A stretch of DNA of 64,000 bases from Telopea speciosissima (taxonomy: Eukaryota; Streptophyta; Magnoliopsida; Proteales; Proteaceae). How positions within the stretch are numbered: the stretch's first letter is position 1; every line of letters starts with the position of its first letter. The stretch is from NCBI RefSeq assembly GCF_018873765.1, contig NC_057925.1:49178010-49242009 (forward strand), given 5' to 3'. The notes below the pieces were generated by a model. It made no database searches. It saw nothing but the letters and a program-made list of their open reading frames with translations, and was not told the origin of the DNA. Made by a program: the position numbers and the translations under genes. Positions 1-9,948 of the stretch are shown here, piece after piece.

Positions 1-18
1 CAGTGACACGGATATGGA

Positions 19-113
19 TTCTCTGCCATTCTGCAGGGTGTGCGGTGCACATGGCACACATGGCCTCTACTGTGCCGCAGATGTGCATAGCACACCCTGC
101 AGTACAACAGAGG
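19..113. repeat. Small inverted-repeat element (MITE-like)
   Basis: The arms at about 20-42 and 90-113 are inverted copies built around CTGCAGGGTGTGC and its complement, with CTCTG and CAGAG at the outer edges. The loop holds GCACATGG-type words. An element of related layout lies at 30,411-30,552. No coding content. The family is not identified. Confidence 0.5.
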
Positions 114-581
114 TTTGTTAGTTAGAAACATGTCCTCGACATAAATCCAAACTTCCCTTAACAAAATTACTTGGACCAATGGATAGCTAAGGAAAAAGGA
201 AAGGAACATAAATACAGGACCGTTTTCTTTTCCTAAATGAATGAAGTTCCTTTCCCTAGTCTCTGTAAGTTTCGGTTTGGAAAATTTTACTTCACAAAAT
301 TTGAATTTTAAAATTTTACATGTTGAAAAGTTTTCCAATGTTTGTTTTTTGGTGGAAAAGTTTTCCCTAGGCTCTGTTCATTTCCGTTTGTTTAAAACTT
401 CTATTTCTTTGTCATGTTTCAATTTTAAATTTTTTTTTTTTTTTAATATTTCTGTTACTAGATCAAATTTCTAGACAAAAAAAATTGTGCAACCCATAAT
501 ATTTTTTATTTCTGGGCCAGAAAAGAAACAAATACATTTGTTATGCACAATGATTTTTGTTCCCGGAACTCTTATAAAAAG

Positions 582-713
582 AGCGCCATAGTGCACAAGG
601 TTCCCACTGCTGCAGGGTCTGGGAGGGGCAAATGTACGTAACCTTATCCCTTGCTTCTTAGGAGAGACTATTTAAAAGTTTTGAATCCGGAACCAACAAG
701 TTGCAACAACGCA
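582..713 (-). mobile_element. Degenerate Au-type SINE
   Basis: Read on the minus strand this matches the Au SINE family as remembered. The plus strand shows GTGCACAAGGTTCCCACTGC, then CAGGGTCTGGGAGG, TGTACGTAACCTTATCCCT, GGAGAGACTATTT and a decayed B-box region (TTTTGAATCCGGAACC). The tRNA-like 5' end is at the right and is eroded. It is old and inactive. Confidence 0.6.
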
Positions 714-754
714 ATTTATAAATTTTCAAAAACGCCATTGAATACTCAAAAATT

Positions 755-897
755 TGGTGGAGGTGATGGTGGTGGTGGCAGTGCTGGCAATGGTGGAGGA
801 GGAGGTGGTGGTGACAATGCTGGTGGTAGAGGTGGAGGTGGAGGTGTTGGTAGTAGTGGTAACAATGGAGATGGTGGTGGTAGAAATGGTGGTGGTT
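755..897 (+). repeat. GGN-rich low-complexity tract
   Basis: About 140 bases of imperfect GGT/GGA triplets. Two overlapping frames read as glycine-rich or valine-rich peptides of 68-82 residues. There is no ATG-led frame of useful length, no signal peptide and no flanking exon signal, so this is treated as simple repeat and not as a glycine-rich protein gene. Confidence 0.7.
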
Positions 898-1140
898 GAA
901 GTTACATTGGAGGCGGTGTTTTATTTTGAACGTGAAATTAATGCTTTGCCAAGCAAATAAACCATTGTCTCATTAAAGAGCAACTACCCCTCCCCCCCCC
1001 CCCCTTTTATTTTTCCCTTTTGTTTCTGAAACAGAGAATGTTCCTAATTAAAGCTTTTGTTTCTTTATTTTTCATAAATATTTTGTAACTTGTTCATTCT
1101 TAGGAACCAAAAAAAAAATAGAGAAATAGAGAAACAAAGT

Positions 1141-1524
1141 GCCCGCTTGATAACCTTACGGGTGTTTCTGTTCTGGTTATGTGCTGAGCAACAGCAAAAC
1201 AATTTTTTCATTTTCTATGCTGAGAAAACGTTTTTGACCCGCTTGGTAAACCTGTTCTTGGAAAGAAGCGAAACTTTTTTTTTTTTTTTTTTAAAAAATC
1301 AACAAAAAGATATGTTTGGCACACTTTTCCAATTTTCAGCCAAGAAACGACAAACCATGTCCAACATGTTCTGTCAAAAGTCTTCCAGGGAGCATAAATT
1401 TTGATTTATGTTTTCAAAAACAGTCACAAAAAGCACTTCGTTATCAAGTGATTTTTAGGTGTTTTTCCGTTTCTCAGAACGAAAAAACATCAGAAACTGT
1501 TTCTCGTAAGGTTATCAAGCGGGC
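1141..1524. mobile_element. TIR MITE, possibly hAT-type
   Basis: A perfect 20-bp terminal inverted repeat, GCCCGCTTGATAACCTTACG, stands at 1,141-1,160 and as its complement at 1,505-1,524. The flanking 8-mers (1,133-1,140 and 1,525-1,532) agree at five of eight positions, weakly suggesting an 8-bp target duplication. The interior is AT-rich and non-coding. Confidence 0.55.
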
Positions 1525-4267
1525 TCAAAAGTATTATCATGTCGGGCCAAATAGTGAAATCATTGAAGAGAAAGCAAACACATTAGATCCTATCTTTGTG
1601 GTGTTAAGAAGGGGTTTTCCCATCTTCAAAGATCTCAAAAGAAAAAAAGAATAATGCGAATTTGTCAGTACGCTGACATTTGTGGTGTGATTCCCCCTTT
1701 TTGCGACATCGTGGGAGGTACACTATGGTGCCGTGGTTGGGATGTTGGGGCGTTGTTGTTGGGACACCGCAGGAGGTAAAACCTTTCAACTTTAGCTCCA
1801 ATTTTGGGGTTTTTGAGTAAGTCCGGTTTTTGGATTGTGATGTCGATGATCGTCTGTGTCCTATTGTCGTTATTTACCGGGAGGGGTGGTCAATTTCCAG
1901 TGTCTACACTTTTGTACAACCACGAGAAGGGATTTCTATATTTCGCATCTAATTAAATTGTGTTGTGAGAATATGAAATCCCTTCTATGAATTATTAGAA
2001 CTTTTTGAATGTTGGTTCCAGTATCCATATTGGCCCAGGCCTCAATATTGGTCTTTTTATAAGAAAAAAATGGAGAGTCCCCAATCAAAATATTTTCTAT
2101 ATGGAATTTTCTCTGTCTCAATTAGATAACCTTCCCTAGATAATCATTAATAGAGATATTTTCTAGCCTGTAAATAATTCAAGTTTATGCGTGTTGTAAT
2201 TATAGGGAATCTTTCGACTCTTTTTTACTTGTAAGGGTGATCCATAAATATATAAGTCCTTCTTACCTTCTTAATTATAATTAATATATTTATGTGATAA
2301 ACCATCATATCTGTAGTGTTTTTAAAATTTTTCTTTTTGTTTTGGTAATCAGTTGGTTGGTTCGGTTTGAATTGATTTCAGTTTGTTACTAGGCCAACCC
2401 AAAATCAAACTGTGAAAGAAAGTTTCAATTTTGGCTAGGTCTGGTTTGGTTTCTTATCAGTTTTGTTTTGTTTCTGGTTTTTTTTTTATTTATTGGTTTG
2501 TAATCAAGCTAGTGTCAAATATGGTTAGGTTCGATTTCGAGTTTACCAATACATAAGGAAATTAATAAGAAAATCCTAATTGTATTGGATTTTCAGTTTC
2601 TTATCACGTTATTATTAGTCTAGTCTTGATTTTTATTGGGTTTGGCTCGGCTTTCAGTTTCAATCCATTCATTTCGATCGGTTCGGTTTCTACTTGGTTC
2701 CATAACACCCCAACCCAAAACAAAACGAATATAATTAGTTTGGGTTGAACCGACTAGTTTCGATTGGTCCAATCAATTTTTAGCTAAACTTTGACAACTT
2801 CAATTCTAGACATGCATCCTTTTTGTCTAATTATAACCAAAACTGATGTTCAAGTCAAATTTTAATCAACATTTGGACTAGCTAAAAAAGATGCAAATAT
2901 AAATGGAACAATTGACACATGATCGTCAACATAATTTGTTGGGCTAATTGCATTTGATGTATATGTCCATGAAACTCAATTTAATTTGATTAAATTAATT
3001 AATATATTTTCATATTCATGTGCTTCTTGTGATTATTTTGATAATGTGCAATTGTCCACTTTTACTGTTATTAGTTCACAACTATGAACAAATCTCGACA
3101 CTCTGTTCTAGGGTTGTCACATTGTATAATTTTTAATGGATATTAGTAAGAAAATATTAATGTGGGCAATTAATTGTGTTGAATATTGATCCATTGGAAT
3201 TCCCGATTTGATTTACCACCATTGTATTCACAAGGGGAATTTTGGTAGTTTCATTTTTTTTCGTACCTGACTATACACCAGACGCTCATTGTATGTTATA
3301 TATGCATGAATGAGGGTGTTCCTCAATATGGTTTCACACGCCAATAGGGTGAACATCCAAATATGTGAGTGATTGTATGATGATCGATCAGAATCCGGGG
3401 CCTTGGTAATATTAGTTGAATATTATTCTTTAAAGAAGTTTCAATAATTTTGATTAATCATTGGATTTAATAATCACTGTTAATCATATAGTGTAGTTGC
3501 AATTTTGGCGGGACGTTTGTTTACATACTTGTGAGGGTGCATTGTGGATGTTGATAGTGTGGGGAAAAAGTGTAATGAAAGTTCTACCATATGGGGTTTT
3601 CACGTTATGCTTTTTGTATAGATGTCCTTTTGTATAATTAAAAAAATTTAAAGTGTAAAAGATTTCTTTTTGTGCAAATATGGATAACTTAAAGGGTGAT
3701 CTTTTTAGGCCTCATTCATTCCTTTTTTATCATTTCAGTTCCACAAGTTTCACACCACACTCTACTTCCTCCAGCTATGGCTTGTCTAGTCGCCCCCCTT
3801 CAAAGGGATTATCCTTCTAAACTTGTGTGTTTTGCAGAGCAAAGGGACTATCCTTTTAGACTTTTACATTTTGCAGAGTGATTTTTTAAAAGTTTGTAGC
3901 CCTGTTTCAATTCAATTTTAAGGAAAAGCTCCATCGACAAATTTTCAAGTAAAGGGCCTTATGAATGTTATAAAATGATGGATTAGTACACAGTTCTCCA
4001 TATAGGACCAGTATTCAAAAATTCATTTAATTCTAATCATAGTACTAGGGAAAAGGCTAATCACACTAGCGATGTGCCCAGCCTTGTGTTTGCCTCTCTC
4101 TCCCCACCCTCCTAGTGAAAAGATACACCTGCCCTCCCTTGCCTCTCCCCTCCCTCCCATGTGACTATTGAGTTTGCCCACTAGCTTACTTGCTCCAACC
4201 ATTGTGTCTACCCTTTTCCTAGCCTTCTCCTAGCTTACCTAGAGCAAGAGTTGTGCTTATCCCTTCT
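1525..4267. other. Intergenic, no gene seen
   Basis: AT-rich sequence without a convincing coding frame. Around 2,340-2,770 there is a stretch of GGTTCGGTTTGG-like words, a decayed plant repeat type seen again near 25,180, 39,130 and 54,600. Around 4,080-4,260 there is a C/T-rich stretch. Nothing else could be assigned. Confidence 0.6.
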
Positions 4268-7200
4268 CCATAGTATTAATCAAGCTTAAAGTATCGTTAT
4301 CGGGTATCGTATCAAAAAAGGCGATTCTAAGACGTTCGCATCATATCAAAGAGACACAAGATATACTAAAGATACACATAGAAATGTTTAGGATACATGC
4401 AAAATACAATTTTGAAGCATAAATAAGTAATATGTAAAATATATCATGTATAAAGAGGAAAATAAAGTAAGACGAGACAAGTGTAGTCAATTAATTATGT
4501 ATACTGGATGAAGTTTCTTACTTTTACACACTAAAACGACATTAAAAATCAATATTTAAGCAAAAATCAAAGTTATGATAGAAAATTGTTCATGCGCAAA
4601 TCTAGTTTCGTTCCTTGATTGTAAGTTGTTTAATTACCAAATGATGATGAAACCAACATTACTAAAGTTGCTTTTGCCAGTAGAAACAAGGAATTATATT
4701 GATTTTTGCCAAAACAAAATTGATTACAATAGCTTACAGGAGCTTTGATAAGTGTTTTAAGTCATTGATTGAGTTATATAGTTTATAAGAAATGCATCAA
4801 GTGAATTGATAAGTATCAATCAATACATTATACAATCCCATGGGCTGTACTTGTAAGCTTTGATAATTAATGCATTATATTAGATCCATTCCAAACTATA
4901 TGATCCACACAAAATAATGTAAAAGTAAAAGTAAAAGTAATGCATGTATGATGATAATGTTATTTGGAATAAAAAAAACTACTGCAAATTAAAACCTCAT
5001 CTATCTCAATCCCAAGTTGATCAGGAAATTAAAGTTGTTTAAGATGAGTACTACTACTACTACTACTAATTAATGATAACATATTAAAAACCAAAGAAAT
5101 AAACCTATGACCTAATTAAATAGAAAAAGTTTTGCTTCTACGTACAAGGTTGGCAGCCAAGAAAATAGAATAATTCACTTCCCTTTTGGATTCATATATG
5201 GATACCTTCTTAGGTTTTAGTAATTTGTAAAATACCTTTTAAGATCCCATTTCCTCGGCTTCCCTGCTACAGTAACAGCGAAATTTCGTCCAATACGGCT
5301 GTGAAGAAATAACCCTGGCACCAATCCGATCAAGATTGTGAACAACTGCAGAAGCCTTCACACCTCCATGGTTGAGGAAAGCTTCCACCATTCGATTTCC
5401 AATCTCCTTAGCCTCCTCTTCATCATCTGTGACTGCAACAACCCTCATTTTATTTCCAATCTCCTTACTCTCTTCCCCATCTACAACCCTAGTTCCAATC
5501 AACTTACAACCTAATACTCCTTTCTCCCATGCCGCCTTCATCACCGCTGCAAGACCAGGAATTTTTGACGTCCTCTCCTGCTTCTCAAACACTTGCACCT
5601 CCAAGCCATCTACTACTTGCTTATCCCAAAATATTCTACACCCGAATGCTCCCTCAGCTTTCTTCCCCACTTTAAGACCAGGAATCAATGACTCACACTT
5701 GGGCCAACCCCTATTAATCCTTTCAGGTCCATGCATGTGAGATGCCATACGACAACAAATCCAAAAATCATTACCCGTTATCCTAACGGTTCTCAATTTT
5801 CGAGTTTCAATTTCTGGGGTTACTAGAACGAAAAACAAATCCTTCTCAGCAGGAAATTCAAGAGGAATTATTTCAAGACGCACGTAGTTGTCGATCATAA
5901 CAAATCCTCCCATGAATGCTGCCGTTAAATTTTCGATGTGACAATCTTTATAGTATGGCAATACAGAGAGACTTGCTTGGATTAAATCTACGACCGACAA
6001 TTTCCTTCCAAAAATCTCATTAACAGCAACAGCAGCTGCAGCAGCATTAGCAGCACTCGATCCAATTTTCCCTAACGCTGATAATCCCTTCTCGATAGTG
6101 AGGGAAAGACCGACGGATTTGATTCCCAGTCTTTCCATGACGGATCTTGCTGCTATTGCAGCGGAATTAAAAGAAGGGTCGAGCGTGTCGTAATTCCATA
6201 GCGGGTCGACCTCGCTCTCAACGGAATTGATTGATACTTTTGAAGGAGGAACGGGGTGGTCTGAAATTTCCACGGTAACATAATTGCCAAGCCCATCGAT
6301 CGCGCAATTGATTACATCATCATAGTTCGGGTCCCCCACGTCAGCTATCGTCGCCGGTGCAAAGGATTTCACAGAGGAGAAAATGGGTTCCGGCTCAATT
6401 CTGAAAAACTTCGATGATGGCCGACAAGAATTACATCTGAACTTTGATAGCGGAGAAGAAGAATTGGATCTAAAAAACCAAAGGGACGGCAAAACAGAAG
6501 AAGAAGAAGAATTGTATTTAAAACTAAGGTTACGATGAGTTTTGGGTATTAAGTACTGACGGGCTTTTGTTGCTGTACCTCTACTGATGAACTTCTTCAA
6601 ACTTAACGCCATTAATTCCACCCTACCCCGATACGGATGGGTATCGTGTTGCAGAGTCGGCGGGGATTTGGTTTTAGGGGTTTTTTTTTGTAGAAGTGGA
6701 AAACTAACAATACTGCGGGAAGGAGGAACGGAGGGGAGGGAAGGGAAGATAAAACATATAAAAATCTTTTGGGATTCTCTTAATTTGTAGTAAATCCTAA
6801 TAGAATCACTCTAATAAAGGAAGGTAACAACTCCTCCTCATTCTTTCAACTAATAAGATAAGATTGTCATCCCATTTTTCTTCTCATTCTCACACGCCTC
6901 GACTCTTTCTTACCTTATATTTAAATACGTGGAAACATCAAAGCCTTCTCATGTGGGAAATCACATCTCTCAAGGATGACCCTTCACAGAATAGGATTTA
7001 TCGTAAAATTAAGGGTTGCTGAGTCTTTTGAGAGAAGTTTCAGAAATAGAAGATCGATTTTGGAGAAACGATTTGGGGGAAGATGAGGGCATTTTGGTAA
7101 TTATGCCCTAGTAAGGACATTTTGATAATTAGGCAGGATTAGATTCTTAAGAATAAATAATGGGGGTAAAAGAGTCTTTTCAAATTAAGTTATCGTAAAA

Positions 7201-7420
7201 AGGTCTTTTCATATTATGAACAAAAGAGTCAGGACAATTAGGTCTTTTTACATTTAAAAAAGATAAAAGAAAAGGTACTTTGGTCAAGTTTTTAGCACTT
7301 AACGTCTAAACTTAATATTATAGACTTGAATGGTTTTAGGGGGTAAAATAGGGGTGGTAAGTGGAATTTACCAGGGTGGTACGTGGACTTGTCAGAATCT
7401 TAGAGGGTATGAGGAATATT
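4268..7420. repeat. Segmental duplication, copy A
   Basis: This block matches 18,652-24,745 in the same orientation. Both begin at CATAGTATTAATCAAG, share the 3' flank of the homoserine kinase-like gene, the gene itself, about 330 bp of 5' flank (to about 6,935 and 23,445), and a further stretch around GAAGATGAGGGCATTTTGG (7,080 and 24,558) to GGTACGTGGACTT (7,378 and 24,717). Copy B is longer because a MULE and a LINE fragment sit inside it. Copy A lacks about 125 bp present in B at 19,283-19,407. Confidence 0.85.
5239..6612 (-). CDS. Divergent homoserine kinase-like protein, copy A (457 aa, intronless)
   Basis: A GHMP-kinase fold protein closest to plant homoserine kinase, the chloroplast enzyme that makes O-phosphohomoserine for threonine and methionine synthesis. 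The start is the ATG giving MALSLKKF; the frame stays open a little upstream but without another ATG. Residues 1-75 are Ser/Arg-rich, like a plastid transit peptide. Diagnostic stretches are SVKSFAPATIADVG (80-93), GLSLTIEKGL (168-177), SSAANAAAAAVAVNEIFGRK (185-204), AAFMGGFVMI (231-240) and DLFFVLVTPE (258-267). The three substrate/ATP motifs are altered: the usual ANLGPGFD is ADVGDPNYD, GSGLGSSAA is LGKIGSSAA, and the C-terminal SGAGPTAVAV loop is replaced by LIGTRVVDGEESKEIG. An IPG..-GC segment occurs twice (308-329, 348-374) and a 14-18 residue VTDDEE-KEIGN unit is also repeated (376-408). Kinase activity is doubtful; the frame is intact. It is longer than the usual roughly 370 aa. Confidence 0.85.
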   Translation of the reverse strand: MALSLKKFISRGTATKARQYLIPKTHRNLSFKYNSSSSSVLPSLWFFRSNSSSPLSKFRCNSCRPSSKFFRIEPEPIFSSVKSFAPATIADVGDPNYDDVINCAIDGLGNYVTVEISDHPVPPSKVSINSVESEVDPLWNYDTLDPSFNSAAIAARSVMERLGIKSVGLSLTIEKGLSALGKIGSSAANAAAAAVAVNEIFGRKLSVVDLIQASLSVLPYYKDCHIENLTAAFMGGFVMIDNYVRLEIIPLEFPAEKDLFFVLVTPEIETRKLRTVRITGNDFWICCRMASHMHGPERINRGWPKCESLIPGLKVGKKAEGAFGCRIFWDKQVVDGLEVQVFEKQERTSKIPGLAAVMKAAWEKGVLGCKLIGTRVVDGEESKEIGNKMRVVAVTDDEEEAKEIGNRMVEAFLNHGGVKASAVVHNLDRIGARVISSQPYWTKFRCYCSREAEEMGS

Positions 7421-7434
7421 TGGTGCATTTTAGA

Positions 7435-8791
7435 GGATTTGGCTCCTGTCCTGCCGTGGCGGGAGCTGGATGGTCCAGCACCCCTTAAGATGGAGACACA
7501 TGGCTTTTAATACATCCAACGGTCAAAAAAGGCATAGGCATATTGTAATCCCTTTTTCGTCTTTCACTCTCTCGTTCAACGAAACCCGACCCGAATATTT
7601 GACCATTTTGAAACCCATAGATTAAAACTCTAGTTTGTACTTTCTCTCGGCTCTTCCCCCTTTCTGATAGTCTCCATCTTTCCTGAGGGAACTCAGCTCA
7701 AACCCTAGGTGAACGGCTCCATCTTCCCATTTAAACGGCGATCGGTGACGGCGAGGCTAACCAGGTTATCTATAGAGATATCCTTCGCAGTTAGAAGCAA
7801 AACCAACAAAGGTGAAACCGTGAAAGGGGGCCACAAGGCCCACTGCGGGCCTACGGCACAGCAGCAAGGCAGAGAGAGGCGTATGACCTATTGAGGGGTG
7901 AGCGAATAGGATTTGGTTCCTCTACAAATCCTAACTAAGCCAAGCTATATCAAATTAGTTATATTTGAGGAACAAAAAAAAATTCTAATATTGCAACCTT
8001 TCTCTTGAAAAATTTCCTCTAACCCTTCCTTCTCTTCCATTGAGAAGATGGGAGATTCAATAAACTCTGCAATCCTTTTCAAGTGAAGAGCTGGTTCACC
8101 CACCATCTCGTAGTACCTGAGAAATAGCATATTTTGAGGCCTTTCTAAACTTGCTCTTCAAAATCCTCTCTCATATGGCACTGTGGGAGTATAACCCACG
8201 CATCACAACCCTCTTTGTTACTTCTGTTTCTCCTTTTATCAATCATCTTGACACAAAAATAGGGACCGTTAAGGTCGTCGAATCGCCCAACGGGTATCTT
8301 CCCAAAGAAGCGGTCCATCGTTCAAAGAAATAAATCGTGAAACAATGACTAGATATGACTGGACCTGCGAAATTAAGTAATTGAATCTGTAGAAGCAGAG
8401 GTGGAACTGTGGAAGTGGTGGTCGGAGGTTGCAGGGGTGTAGGAGAGGAAGAGGAAAGAGAAAGAGAAGAAGATGCTCATTTTATCTGGTTAGCCTCATC
8501 GTCGCCGTCGTCGTCGCTGTCACTGTCGCTGGATCCCTTGAAGAAGATAAAAGTTGCAAAGGAGGAGGGTTTTGAGGAGATGAAGGGGGAAGAGGAAGAG
8601 AAACGAGGGTTTTGAATCCATTTGGGTCGGGTTTCGTAAAACGAGAGGGTAAGAGAGGAAGATGGGTAAATATGGGTTAAAATAAGACTTTTTCATTTTT
8701 GGCCGTTGGATGTATTAAAGGCCATGTGTCTCCATCTTAAGGGGGTGGTGGACGGTCCAGCTCCCGCCACGACAGGACAGGAGCCAAATCC
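7435..8791. mobile_element. Pack-MULE 1 (non-autonomous Mutator-like element)
   Basis: Long terminal inverted repeats begin GGATTTGGCTCCTGTCCTG at 7,435 and end with the complement at 8,791. They stay similar for about 95 bp and more weakly to about 165 bp (the ACGAAACCCGACCC word). A perfect 9-bp direct repeat, CATTTTAGA, flanks the element (7,426-7,434 and 8,792-8,800), the target-site size expected of MULEs. There is no transposase. The interior carries a sulfotransferase gene fragment. It lies about 0.8 kb upstream of homoserine kinase-like copy A and is absent from the matching place in copy B (about 24,735). Confidence 0.88.
8011..8157 (-). pseudogene. Captured cytosolic sulfotransferase (SOT) fragment
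   Basis: The minus strand reads RASLERPQNMLFLRYYEMVG and continues EPALHLKRIAEFIESPIFSM and EEKEGLEEI. Plant cytosolic sulfotransferases carry the same run (WKASLERPQNVLFLKYEDM, then P..HLKRLAEFLG.PFS.EEE), which lies between the sulfate-acceptor core and the PAPS-binding C-terminus. Only about 49 residues are present. Upstream sequence looks like a decayed continuation; the frame is closed just before RASLE. It lies wholly inside Pack-MULE 1, so it is a transduplicated piece and not a gene in place. Confidence 0.78.
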
Positions 8792-8800
8792 CATTTTAGA

Positions 8801-9425
8801 GAGTACGTACGTGTATTTTACCCCCAAAAAAAAATCACATACCTCCCCAACTTTTATAAGCTAATATCAAAATGGTCCACTTCCTTAATTGCGTCATCAA
8901 GTTAGATTTTATAAAATGGTCAAATTTACAATTTTACACTTTATTCAAAAAACCCCAAATCGCTAAGGGATACAATTTAAGGTTAGGTTTCCCTGCAAAC
9001 CTTTTCTTATTCAACGAAGCATTTTTTCATGAAAGCTTAGCTCCGTTCAGGGAGGGAAGAATATTTTGTCCTTCGATGACAAAATGAAGGGTCGAAATAA
9101 CTAACAAGTGACAGTTTTTCGCGTTTTTGAAGAAACTGCTTTCAACTAGCAGCTGAGAGAAGGGCTGGGCAGCTGAGATTGTTATAAGTGAGTACCTTTT
9201 TATGTTTGTTCGTTTGGACTTTGGAAGAACAAATAAAAGCATTTTCCTTCCTCACTACCATCTCGAGAGAAGCAATCGGCTTGAGATATGCATTGTATCG
9301 AACTTTCTAACTCTGGATGGATGAGACAGAGCCAAAAAAATGACACAATGGCATTACTGATTTTTACTGAAGATGATTTGATTTCCCCTGCAAGATCTCA
9401 ATAGGATCGATCGAAATAAATGGGC
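8801..9425. other. Intergenic between Pack-MULE 1 and the Copia element
   Basis: About 620 bp with no coding frame above 71 codons and no recognised repeat. It ends with the left copy of the Copia 5-bp target duplication, TGGGC, at 9,421-9,425. Confidence 0.6.
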
Positions 9426-9948
9426 TGTTAGAATTTTAGTTCTAATAAAATTCCATATGGACATAATTAAATCCCTAAACCAACTAATTAGGGTTTTGGT
9501 CTAATAAAGTGGGGTCATTAAGTTATATTAGAAATCTAATGTGGACTGGCTTAGTGTGGGCCAGATAGATTCCTATTGGGACTGTGATGAGTCAGACCCT
9601 ATAGGGATTACTATATAAGGAGAGCTAGGTCCCCCCTCTACCCAAGACAACTATTATTATTCTCAATTGCTATTGAGAAGTGCATTCTTGAAAGAGAGGG
9701 AGATATTCAGTGTTCGTCATCCTTGCGCATTCGGTATTCTCATCAGGCCAGTTACTTTAGGAATAGAGGGGAAGCACCTAGATCTTTGTTTTTTATTTTC
9801 CACTGCAATCATCATCACTATGGATGCAAAACAAGGTTGGTGGTTCTATCCCTATTTTCTATTATTTGATTTGATTGTGTTCTTGAACGCCCTATGAAGA
9901 TCCTGGCTTTTGGGATTTTGTCCCTATTCGGATCGATTCATTCTAAAA
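9426..9948 (+). repeat. 5' LTR of the Copia element (523 bp)
   Basis: It starts TGTTAGAATTTTAGTTC and is followed directly by the primer binding site. The terminal CA is changed to AA in this copy. A TATA-like ACTATATAAGGAG lies near 9,612. Confidence 0.95.

Noticed and set aside
651-899. Glycine-rich protein frame.
   Set aside because: It begins at a TTG, lies in a GGN simple repeat and overlaps the end of a SINE remnant.
4920-4942. Short AAAAGT repeats and CTA trinucleotides (5,049-5,069) near copy A.
   Set aside because: Ordinary microsatellites; no sign of function.
5372-5740. Plus-strand 122-codon frame opposite homoserine kinase-like copy A.
   Set aside because: It is the antisense shadow of the real gene; a similar but shifted shadow occurs opposite copy B.
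8409-8615. Plus-strand Glu-rich frame in Pack-MULE 1.
   Set aside because: It overlaps the right TIR and simple GAA/GTC repeats; no domain is visible.
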